The position numbers and the translations under genes are program-made. From NCBI GenBank assembly GCA_963740205.1, contig CAVUDD010000003.1, positions 1-28,753 of the forward strand: a stretch of 28,753 nt of DNA. Reading direction: 5' to 3'. This DNA is from UBA2137 sp963740205. GTDB taxonomy: Bacteria; Pseudomonadota; Alphaproteobacteria; Micavibrionales; Micavibrionaceae. Positions 1 through 8,099 of the stretch are shown here, in pieces. Within the stretch, counting starts at the first letter, position 1. Every line of letters starts with the position of its first letter. Under the pieces are notes generated by a model, which did no database searches, had not been told where the DNA came from, and was given only the letters and a program-made list of their open reading frames with translations.

Positions 1-53
1 AAGCGGTGGTCGGAACCGGCCATCAGGCGCGAACCATTCCATTTGCTATATAA
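1..53 (+). CDS. Possible 3' end of an unidentified gene
   Basis: One frame is open from the left edge and ends at TAA (51-53), giving a tail that reads AVVGTGHQARTIPFAI. This stretch is visibly richer in G and C than the AT-rich sequence that follows, as expected at a gene end. The fragment is too short to assign a family, and all three frames are open for much of this length, so the call is weak. From 54 to 188 I see only AT-rich intergenic sequence. Confidence 0.2.
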   Translation, partial: AVVGTGHQARTIPFAI

Positions 54-188
54 ATTTATCACTTTTTAGACAAAACGAGCTTTTTTTCGTTGTTTTGAAA
101 TTACGCAATTGAATTTCAATATTAAGGAAATTAGCCTCTCGAAATTGGCTTTAAAGGCTGTATATTAGGGAACACCAGAAATAAAAAC

Positions 189-2075
189 TTAAATTATTAT
201 TTCAAAAACTTTGCGTATGGCAGTCACCAAAACAGCTTTTACTTTGTCGCAGAAACTTTCAATGTGCTCGGCCAGATCCACAACACCACCATCGGTTAAG
301 TGTCCGTTGTCAACTGAGATAATAAAATCTTCCCCATCTGATAAATCACATGTTGGTGTCGTTCGGCGGGGTGCCTCCATCGGACTGAAAAATCGAATAT
401 TTTCCTTCTCGGCAATCTCTTTCATCTGTGCATTTTGCTCCGCAATATAGCTGGCGTATCAATTGTCCGTGCATCAAATTTATTTATTAGGGCGGAAAAG
501 TTCTTCTCTCCCGTCCAGAATTGTTTTGTACCGAACAATACAATCGGTTTGTAAAAGTCTGTCTTTAGGGCTTTGATACTGTCTTGAAGGTATTTGATGT
601 GCCGATTTCCATTCGATGCCAGCCAGATTTTATCGGCCTCGGCAATGCGGGGCGTCAATTCTCGTCGTACCAACCATCGCTATGGCATTTTACTGATCGC
701 CTTACTTTGATTTCTTTTTCAAACCTCTCGACAGGCAAGTCCGTTACCGCAACGTGTATGATGTGACGGACACGTAAATCAATGCCCTCTCCAAGACGTG
801 TCAGGACACGCATTCACCGAGTCCAGTCGTAGCTGTCCCCGATCAGAATAACCTTCTTTTTTGTCGTGCTTTCGTCAAAAGCACCCTTACCACGCAACAC
901 ATCAATTTGGCGGGGATATAGTCCGCTGCCTCGTCAAGATCTTCGAAAAGACCCGAATAAACTCGTCATATCTTGAAGGGATACCGCCAGTTTTTATGCT
1001 GTATACGGCAAATAGAAGGGCTACGGCTTACACCAACCGACAGTGATGAGAAGATGTTTTGTGCGCATAAGCTTGAACTGCGGAAAGGTGTTTCGACAAA
1101 TTTATAGCACAATACCGACAAGGTAAAGACAGCGACAAGAGCAAAGATATGATGTTGAGCGCTCAAGTGGCAGTAGTAATATTTAGGAAGGCATAAACTG
1201 GCTGGTGAAAGAGGTAAAGGCTGTAACTAATAAGCCCGATACGTACCACATCGATGTTTGATAATACGCGGTGTTTTGTGAAACCGCCATGTTGCCGTGA
1301 TATGATCATCCATGCCGCAACGAGTGACGCAAACAGATTGTTTAAGCCGGGATGAAATCGATAGATGTCCAAAGGCCAAATACCCAGAATGATCAGACAT
1401 TATCCCAATCCCTGTATCTTCAGGTCGAGGTCTTTCCTGCTTGCCACGTATTTCAGGTAATAGGCGCACAATATGCCCGGCAATAACTGCCAGGCACGAG
1501 TTGGGAGAAGGTGAAAGGTTGCATCCGGATGTTATCTCACACCCCAGAAATATAAAATGATGCTGGTAAAGAAAAACGCAATCAGTAGACGAATATAAAG
1601 CGTTTTGAATCTGATAAAAAAGCATGGTGAATCGAGGAAAGAGGAAATAGAATTGTTCCTCAATCGATAAACTGCAGGTATGTAGCAACGGCTTGAACTT
1701 TGCCGTATCATCAAAATAATTGATGTGTTGCCAGAAGAAAACATTACTCCAGAAGGTCAGCGTGGAAATGATCTCTGACCGACATTTTCTCCAGTTCATA
1801 CGGGGAATGGAGAAGGTAACTGAGAGGAATGCACAGCAATATGGTTACGAGCATCGCCGGTAAAATCCGTCTCGCGTCGCTCATAGAAATTGGCAAGGGT
1901 GAAGCGCTTTTCCTCGACCTCGTTCAGTAGATTGTTGTGATTGGTATCCGCTGATGACAAAGAAAACATCAACCCCAACAAACCCCCCGCTAAACAGGGA
2001 AAATCCTGCGTGGAACAGGATAACAGGAAGAACGGCAATGGCTCTTAACCCATCTATTTCAGGACGGTATTTCAA
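189..2075 (-). pseudogene. OafA/YrhL-type acyltransferase with C-terminal SGNH domain, multiply frameshifted
   Basis: Intact members are inner-membrane proteins that O-acetylate surface polysaccharides: about ten membrane helices (acyltransferase 3 family) followed by a periplasmic SGNH esterase-like domain. The start at 2075 gives the hallmark N-terminus MKYRPEIDGLRAIAVLPVIL, then VGVDVFFVISGY. Further down, in other frames, are RILPAMLVTILL, SPYELEKMSV, STLTFWSNVFFWQHINYF, LLHTCSLSIEEQFYFLFP, VVRIGLISYSLYLFHQPV and CYKFVETPFR. The SGNH block I (KVILIGDSY, near 855) and the catalytic DNGHLTDGG block (near 290-310) are also recognisable. The total span, about 628 codons, is the normal family length, but the conserved blocks lie in all three frames with at least seven switches, and the family's usual LLHTW is LLHTC here. 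The gene therefore looks inactivated by many small indels rather than truncated. Dense sequencing error is the alternative. Confidence 0.8.
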
Positions 2076-2204
2076 GAGTTACATTCCCCTCTCAATATTT
2101 CAATCTGTACGTTTTTCTTTAAAGATGACATATGGATACTCTCATTATGAGAGATGGTTTAACTCAAGAACTGTAATTTACAATCTCTGCCCTATATATG
2201 TATT

Positions 2205-2414
2205 ATGAAACTCCTGACCACGACATATTCGGTGTTTGAAGCCGACATTATCACCACGAAGTTAAGGGCGAGCGGTATAGAGGCTTTCCCACATTCGCGA
2301 GAACACATGGCACAAGATGCCCTTGTCGGGATTGCCCTTGGCGGTGTCCGCATTATGGTGCACGAAGACGATTACGATACCGCCGTCAAAATCCTCAATG
2401 ATATAGAGGATTAA
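2205..2414 (+). CDS. DUF2007 family small protein
   Basis: A 69-residue soluble protein starting MKLLTTTYSVFEADIITTKL, with the family pattern of a short beta-alpha unit (transporting or signalling role proposed, not shown), a central GVALGGVRIMV-like strand (here GIALGGVRIMVHEDDYDTA) and an acidic C-terminus (NDIED). DUF2007 proteins are annotated as putative prokaryotic signal-transducing proteins; no activity is established. No strong Shine-Dalgarno is visible before the ATG. The gene stands alone on the plus strand, 129 bases from the divergent acyltransferase, and its TAA interlocks with the stop codon of the convergent membrane-protein gene. Confidence 0.7.
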   Translation: MKLLTTTYSVFEADIITTKLRASGIEAFPHSREHMAQDALVGIALGGVRIMVHEDDYDTAVKILNDIED

Positions 2415-2822
2415 GCTTTCTTATATTTAAGATTTTTTAATTTTTTTAATGAATACAGAGAAGCAAAAATAGATGCAGGAATTGCAAAATACATTAAATT
2501 AAAAAATATATAAGAATTCAAACAAGTTAAAAATAAACCTGTAAAGCTCCAAAGCCAAGGATTTAGATAGTCTTTTCTATAGTAATAGATGCCTAATATA
2601 ACAGATAGTAAAATAGCAGGAAGATAACATATATACCCAATGATTAATCCGAATGCTAAAATTGCCAAAAAACCTGTTACAGTTTCTCGAATATTATCTA
2701 AACTATGTGTTTCGACAAGAACAACAAGTAGCCCATAGATCAAGCTAACGAGTAAGCAGGACTTCTGCTGCAGTTTGGCTGATTATTGAAAAAACTTTTT
2801 TATTTGAAGCCTTTTCAGCCAT
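2411..2822 (-). CDS. Small integral membrane protein, frameshifted near its N-terminus
   Basis: Unrecognised protein. The ATG at 2822 follows the guaA stop directly (TAG-ATG) and opens MAEKASNKKVFSIISQTAAE, which hits a stop after 25 codons. Removing one base of the AA (plus strand) at about 2754-2755 joins it to the main frame, which then reads through LVSLIYGLLVVLVETHSL to KKLKNLKYKKA, 136 residues in all. Without the correction the main frame would have to begin at a TTG at 2743 (110 residues). Three or four hydrophobic segments are visible (around VTGFLAILAFGLIIGYICYL, LPAILLSVILGIYYY, and LFLTCLNSYIFFNLMYFAI), followed by a Lys-rich cytoplasmic tail. The position suggests translational coupling to guaA, but no functional link is evident. 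The gene is more AT-rich than guaA. Confidence 0.6.
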
Positions 2823-4419
2823 CTACTCCCACTCGATTGTGCCGGGTGGTTTGGATGTGATGTCATAAACCACTCTGTTGATACCTCGAACTTCATTAAT
2901 GATGCGCGTTGACACACGGCTCAAAAATTCATGGTCGAAATGATAATAATCAGCCGTCATTCCATCGGTTGAGGTGACTGCACGAAGCGCACAGACAAAG
3001 TCATAAGTTCTGTCGTCACCCATAACACCGACCGTTTTCACAGGTAAAAGCACGGCAAAGGCCTGCCAGATGGCATCGTAAAGTCCTGCGTTTTTAATTT
3101 CTTCCAGATAGACCGTGTCGGCCTTTCTTAAAATCTCGAGTTTTTCACCAGTGATTTCACCGGGTAGGCGAATGGCAAGTCCAGGCCCAGGGAAGGGGTG
3201 GCGTTTGATAAAGTCCTCGGGCATACCAAGTTCTTTACCCAAGATGCGTACCTCGTCTTTAAATAGTTCACGCAAGGGTTCAACCAGTTGCAGATCCATA
3301 CGCTCTGGCAAACCACCAACATTATGGTGAGATTTGATTGTGACTGATGGACCACCTGTAAAAGACACGGATTCAATGACATCAGGATAAAGTGTACCTT
3401 GTGCCAAGAAATCAACCTCGCCAATACGCAGGGCGATTTCCTCGAACACATCAATGAAAGTCGCACCAATAATTTTACGTTTCATTTCGGGGTCTGATAC
3501 ACCCTGTAGAAGACCAAGAAAGCGTTTTCCCGCATCCTCATGGATAAGTGGAATGTTGTAATGGTTACGGAACAATGAGACGACTTGGTCACTTTCCCCT
3601 GCACGCATCATGCCAGTGTCGACATAAATACAGGTTAATTGATCACCAATTGCCTCGTGCAATAAAACCGCAGTCACGGATGAATCTACACCGCCTGAAA
3701 GCCCGCAAATAACCTTGCCCTTGCCAACCTGTTTACGGATTTTTGCAATGGCCTCTTCCTTGAACGCCGCCATAGTCCAGTCACCATCGCATTCGCACAC
3801 ATTATGCGTAAAGTTTTTGAGGAGTTGAACGCCGTGCGGGGTGTGAACAACCTCGGGGTGGAATTGTACAGCATAGAATTTACGTTTTTCATCCGCGATA
3901 AATGCATAGGGCGCGCCCTCGGATGTTCCAATAATTTTGAAACCTTCGGGCAGTTCTGTAACGCGGTCGCCGTGGCTCATCCAGACTTGTTCATGTGCGC
4001 CTTCGTCCCAAACACCATCGGTAACAGGTGTGTTGGCCTTTACATCAACATAGGCACGACCAAATTCTTTGTGTTCGGAGGATTCCACCTTGCCTCCTAA
4101 TTGTTGCACCATGGTTTGTTGTCCGTAACAAATTCCAAATAGGGGCAATCCCATATCAAATAAACCGTCAGGCGCACGAGGGGAATCTTCCCACGTCACA
4201 CTTTGCGGGCCACCAGAAAGAATAACACCCTTGGGATTATAGGCCTGAATACGCTCTACGCTTGCCTGATTAAATGGCCAAATCTCGCAATAGACACCAG
4301 AATTCACGTACGCGGCGGGCAATAAGCTGTGTAACTTGAGAGCCAAAATCCAGAATAAGAATTCTATCATGCTTCTTTTGGATTTCGCTGAGTGGTGTTT
4401 TTTCTGCTGTCATATTCAT
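2823..4419 (-). CDS. guaA: GMP synthase (glutamine-hydrolysing), one-base frameshift
   Basis: Converts XMP to GMP using ATP and glutamine, the last step of guanine nucleotide synthesis; cytosolic. The N-terminal glutamine amidotransferase domain shows RILILDFGSQVTQLIARRV, the nucleophile motif FGICYGQQTM and the His-Glu partner motif VQFHPEVVHTPHG. The ATP-pyrophosphatase domain has the PP-loop GLSGGVDSSV. The C-terminal dimerisation domain ends in the family signature SKPPGTIEWE. The reading frame changes within GAATTC at 4300-4305: upstream reads ARRVRE, downstream SGVYCEIWPF. Deleting one T gives VRE-SGVYCEIWPF and a protein of about 531 residues, close to the usual 525. The start is ATG 4419 or 4413, with a weak AGAAAG ahead of it. 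Because the rest is perfectly conserved, a read error is more likely than real loss. Confidence 0.93.
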
Positions 4420-4484
4420 GTCTTTCTTTTTATCCAAGAAAGCGCTCGAAAGAAAGCGGAGAATCTGCCTTGTCATATGTTGAT

Positions 4485-4514
4485 TTAATATGCTTCACTA
4501 CCGCCAGTTTCCAA
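4485..4514 (-). promoter_or_regulatory. Candidate sigma70-type promoter for guaA
   Basis: On the minus strand, TTGGAA (4514-4509) is separated by 18 bases from TATTAA (4490-4485), about 65 bases before the guaA start. Each box matches four of six consensus positions, so this is only a plausible candidate. Confidence 0.28.
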
Positions 4515-4550
4515 AACATCATTTTGATAAGCTTTTTGGCAGGAAATAAA

Positions 4551-4579
4551 TTGACATAAACTAACTAATATCTTATGAA
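4551..4579 (+). promoter_or_regulatory. Candidate sigma70-type promoter for the beta-glucosidase gene
   Basis: A perfect TTGACA (4551-4556) is followed after 17 bases by TATGAA (4574-4579). Transcription would start just before the GGAGAG Shine-Dalgarno (about 4589) of the gene beginning at 4598, giving a very short leader. The spacing and the -35 box are good, the -10 box fair. Confidence 0.5.
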
Positions 4580-4597
4580 AACTTACTGGAGAGAAAT

Positions 4598-5937
4598 ATG
4601 ATATCTAATTTTCCCAAAAACTTTATATGGGGCACAGCTACTTCTGCCTATCAGATTGAAGGTGCCTGGAATGAGGATGGAAAAGGCCCGAGTATTTGGG
4701 ATACGTTTTGTCATCAGTCGGAAAATATCCGTAACGGCGATACTGCTGACGTTGCCTGTGACCATTATCATCGCTGGGAGGAAGATCTTGATCTTCTCAA
4801 AGAATATAATATTCCTCATTATCGTTTTTCGATTTCATGGCCACGCATACTGCCCAATGGTATAGGAGAGATTAACCAGAAGGGTATCGAGTTTTATTCG
4901 AACCTGATTGACGGTTTGCTTGAACGTGGGATTGAGCCTTGGATTACCATGTATCACTGGGATTTGCCGCAATCACTGCAAGATAAAGGCGGTTGGACGA
5001 ACCGCGAAATAACAGAGTGGTTCAAACAATATGCGGGCGTTCTTCTAGATGCTTTCGGTGACCGTGTAAAGAACTGGATGATTGTGAATGAGCCCAGCGT
5101 TATCTCGTACCTTGGTTATACAACTGGTACATTTGCCCCGGCATACGAAATGAAGAATCTTATTGGAAATGTGTTCATAATATTAATCGAGTGGTTCATG
5201 AGACCTATCAATTTATGAAGACGCGCGATCACAATTTAAATATAGGCTCAACATATACGTTGATACCAGCTCTTCTGCGTGACAATCCAAGTGAGGAATT
5301 AACAACTCTGTGGAAGAATATTTGGAACTGGAATTTCTTCGATCCTCTGCTCACTGGGAAATACCCTAAAGATATACAGGCTAAAATCGCGGTTTTTGTC
5401 GAAGAAGAAGATAATCTTAAAACAGATTTGGATTTTATTGGTTTACAGCATTATTCTGGAATTTATTTTAAAGCGGATAAAGAAAACCCGTTAGGCATTA
5501 CATTTGCTCCATCACTACCGACTGACGAGGTCAATGAAATAGGTTGGAAAATAGCTCCTAATCTTTTTTTAGAAGGGTTGTTAGATTTACACAAAAGATA
5601 TGGTGATCAAAATTGGATAATTTCTGAGAACGGATATGCTCAAAAAAATGGTTCGGTTGAAATTAGTACGCAAGACGATGCGCGCATTGATTATATAGAA
5701 AGACACCTTTCTGCTGTTTTAGAAGCGTGTAACTCAGGAATGAAGATATCTGGTTATTTTATTTGGTCTTTGCTTGATAATCTTGAGTGGGCGGATGGTT
5801 TTGGTCCACGTTTCGGAATGGTTTACGTAGATTATGAAACCTTGGAGAGAACGCCTAAAAAATCCATAAAATGGTACCAAGACTATAGAAACACTTTAGA
5901 AAATCAGGACGAAAGCAATTATCTGAAAGCTGTTTAA
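4598..5937 (+). CDS. GH1 family beta-glucosidase, one-base frameshift
   Basis: A retaining glycosidase of family GH1 that hydrolyses beta-linked glucosides or related sugars. No signal peptide is seen, so it is probably cytosolic. The N-terminal family signature is clear (FPKNFIWGTATSAYQIEGAW), then YRFSISWPRILP, TMYHWDLPQSL, the acid/base motif NEP (Glu165), and in the second half the nucleophile motif ISENGY and the C-terminal FIWSLLDNLEWADGF. The frame shifts after residue 184, near 5150: a missing base in GAAATGAAG would restore PAYE-x-EESYWKCVHNIN and an intact protein of 446 residues, the normal size. A GGAGAG Shine-Dalgarno precedes the ATG. It lies 28 bases before the next gene and is probably co-transcribed with it. 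Both catalytic glutamates are present. Confidence 0.9.
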
Positions 5938-5965
5938 TTTATTATGACTGCGTAAGGGAGAAAAA

Positions 5966-7189
5966 ATGCCTAAAGAAAATAAAAATGTTGCCGTTGTGTG
6001 TTCGACATTTCGTAATCCGGACAAGCCATCAGCTTTGCGTTTGATAGGTACGTCTATGTTAGCCCATCAGATGTTAAATCAGGATTTTGAAGGCGACATT
6101 AAAATTGTAATTGTTGATGACTCTGCTGACCCTCATCCGTTTTTCGCCAATCTTCCTGAAGCGTATCGCGATAATATTATCTATCTCCACACACCTTCCC
6201 GCGAAAATGTACCCGCAGGAATTCAAGAGCGTTATCCTGAAGCTTGTAAGTTTTATCCAAAAGATGAGGATTTTGAAAAAGATACCTTCTGGAGAGCAAA
6301 GTGTATGCAGGTCGAGGCATGGATGAATTTTCTGCCGTTTGACTATGAGTTTGCCAAAACATTTAGCGTTAACATGTTAGAGCAGGTCAAGGCAGAACGT
6401 CCTACAATTGGTATGAAAAAGAATTTAGGATGCCAAGCCTATATTGAGCATACTGGGCAGGTACCTGATGTTTTTGTTTTTGCAGATGATGATGATTTCC
6501 ATGCACCTAACTATGTAAGCCAAGTAGTTGATGCACTGGGAAGTGCTGACTTCGCAAGAATGATACATACCTATGCGCACAATGTATCACCTGATCCCCA
6601 ACACCAATTCTGGGGAGAGATTAACTTTAGGCCTTATAAAGATGCGAATGGTAACTGGATGTTACCAGATGAGATTATGGATGCAGAGGCTTATAAATAT
6701 GAGGATGGCGAGGTTATTAAACGACCTGTACATGACCTTTACCAAAGAAACCTTCTTAATGCTTGGCCAATTTTAAGCCATGATGGGGCTCTCCATAATT
6801 ATACAGGTAAGGCTTGGGTTGCCGCACGAGATAAATTCGGAGGTTTTTTCCCAACGTCTTTTAGTGAGGATATTATTACGCATAGACTTATGCATCAGCT
6901 GCCAAACTTTAATTCTAAATCAATAGAAGTAGAAGCACCTGCCTTTTTAAGGTGTTCCGATGGCCGTAACTGTTCCGATTTTTACGTCACGGATGTTATT
7001 GATAATTCTACTGTGTTGCCAGAATGGATAGATAAAAGCCTTAGGCCTGTCTATCAATCTCATAGGTATAGTTATGAGGAGGTTGAGGAATTGCTAGCGG
7101 ACATCGGGGTATCGTATGATCCTACAAGTCCATTCGAATTAGTAAATGAAGAAGAGATAGCGCCAGCCAACAGCCCTAGATATGGTTAA
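5966..7189 (+). CDS. Divergent GT-A-fold glycosyltransferase-like protein
   Basis: A 407-residue protein whose opening AVVCSTFRNPDKPSALRLIG and the strand IKIVIVDDSADP (Asp51-Asp52) resemble the nucleotide-sugar-binding half of family 2-type glycosyltransferases. A run of four aspartates (Asp174-177) in VFVFADDDDFHAPNYV is a good candidate for the metal-binding DXD motif. The C-terminal half, with SHDGALHNYTGKAWVAARD and FSEDIITHRLMHQLP, looks like the acceptor side (an ED pair as the usual catalytic base). No signal peptide or membrane segment is seen. A good Shine-Dalgarno (AAGGGAG) precedes the ATG. It follows the GH1 gene closely, so the two may act on the same glycoside. The substrate is unknown and sequence similarity to well-known families is weak. 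Confidence 0.65.
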   Translation: MPKENKNVAVVCSTFRNPDKPSALRLIGTSMLAHQMLNQDFEGDIKIVIVDDSADPHPFFANLPEAYRDNIIYLHTPSRENVPAGIQERYPEACKFYPKDEDFEKDTFWRAKCMQVEAWMNFLPFDYEFAKTFSVNMLEQVKAERPTIGMKKNLGCQAYIEHTGQVPDVFVFADDDDFHAPNYVSQVVDALGSADFARMIHTYAHNVSPDPQHQFWGEINFRPYKDANGNWMLPDEIMDAEAYKYEDGEVIKRPVHDLYQRNLLNAWPILSHDGALHNYTGKAWVAARDKFGGFFPTSFSEDIITHRLMHQLPNFNSKSIEVEAPAFLRCSDGRNCSDFYVTDVIDNSTVLPEWIDKSLRPVYQSHRYSYEEVEELLADIGVSYDPTSPFELVNEEEIAPANSPRYG

Positions 7190-7233
7190 TTTTTCTTGCC
7201 AGAATGGGAATTTGTCAGCACTCTTGTTAGGTG

Positions 7234-8063
7234 ATGACAACAATTTCATTTGAATTTTTTCCTCCCAAAAGTGATAAGGCACAAGAAGTCTTCTCAAGAC
7301 TGCCCAATCCCTTGATACACTTAACCCGCTTTTCTTTTCGGTGACCTATGGTGCTGGGGGATCAACACAGGATGGCACTCTGGATGTTGCCTGCGCCCTG
7401 ATGGAAAGAGTGGACGCCGATATTGCCGCCCACCTTACCTTCATCAATACTGATATTTCCAAGCTTAAGGACTATGTTGATACGCTTTGGAGTGCAGGTA
7501 TTAAACGTCTTGTGGCTTTGCGCGGTGATTTATCGCCTGATTTGAATTGGCCACTTGATCCCGATGAAAACTATTTCCAGTACACATCCGATTTTGTCGA
7601 GGCTTTGCTTGAATGGCATGATTTTGATATTTCGGTTGGCGCGTATCCTGAAAAACATCCTGATGCACCAAGTATGAAATCTGACCTGATAGCGTTGAAG
7701 AAAAAATGTGATGCTGGTGCGCACAGAGCCATTACACAATTCTTTTTTGGCAATGACATATTTTATAGTTTTTGTGAGCGTGTACATGCCATGCAAATTG
7801 ACACACCTATGGTTCCAGGACTTCTTCCTATCCATGATTTTGACAATATGGTGAAGTTTGCAAAACGCTGTGAGGCGACTGTGCCGCTATGGGTGCATGA
7901 AAAATTTGAGAATAAATCCGATGAGGACCGTAAGAAGGTTGCCCAAGAGATTTTGAATGAACAGGTTTTCGACCTTGTAAAACAAGGTGTACCGCACATA
8001 CATTTTTATACGCTCAATAAAGATGACATGGTTATTGAGGCTTGCAAGCAAGCAGGTCTTTAG
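7234..8063 (+). CDS. metF: Methylenetetrahydrofolate reductase, one-base frameshift
   Basis: Reduces 5,10-methylene-THF to 5-methyl-THF with an FAD cofactor, supplying the methyl group for methionine. The start MTTISFEFFPPKSDKAQEVF carries the family's N-terminal FEFFPPK motif. Then, in another frame, come FFSVTYGAGGSTQDGT, AHLTFIN, VALRGDL, VGAYPEKHPDAP, RAITQFFFGND and PGLLPI. The switch lies in the CCC at 7303-7305: restoring a fourth C gives SRLPQSLDTLNPLFF and a protein of 276 residues, near the usual 290-300. The ATG at 7234 has a GTG directly before it and only a weak Shine-Dalgarno (TTAGG). It lies 36 bases upstream of metE, whose substrate it makes, so the two form an operon. No riboswitch fits in the 44-base gap upstream. 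Confidence 0.92.
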
Positions 8064-8099
8064 CTTTAATAACCCAAGAAATATCTAAAGGAGTGATTT

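Noticed and set aside
1..53. Possible tRNA or tmRNA 3' end (a TTCGCG-like stretch on the minus strand)
   Set aside because: No acceptor stem, CCA end or cloverleaf could be formed; a short protein tail explains the GC content as well.
211..1046. Several plus-strand open frames opposite the acyltransferase relic
   Set aside because: They lie antisense to recognisable acyltransferase and SGNH motifs and show no protein family features of their own.
3128..3469. An alternative minus-strand open frame inside guaA
   Set aside because: It is an out-of-frame shadow of the well-conserved guaA pyrophosphatase region.
5140..5220. Programmed ribosomal frameshifting in the beta-glucosidase
   Set aside because: There is no slippery heptamer with a following stem-loop, GH1 enzymes do not use it, and similar indels occur in unrelated genes nearby.
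7190..7233. SAM or other methionine riboswitch ahead of metF
   Set aside because: The gap is only 44 bases and shows no pseudoknot or conserved core.
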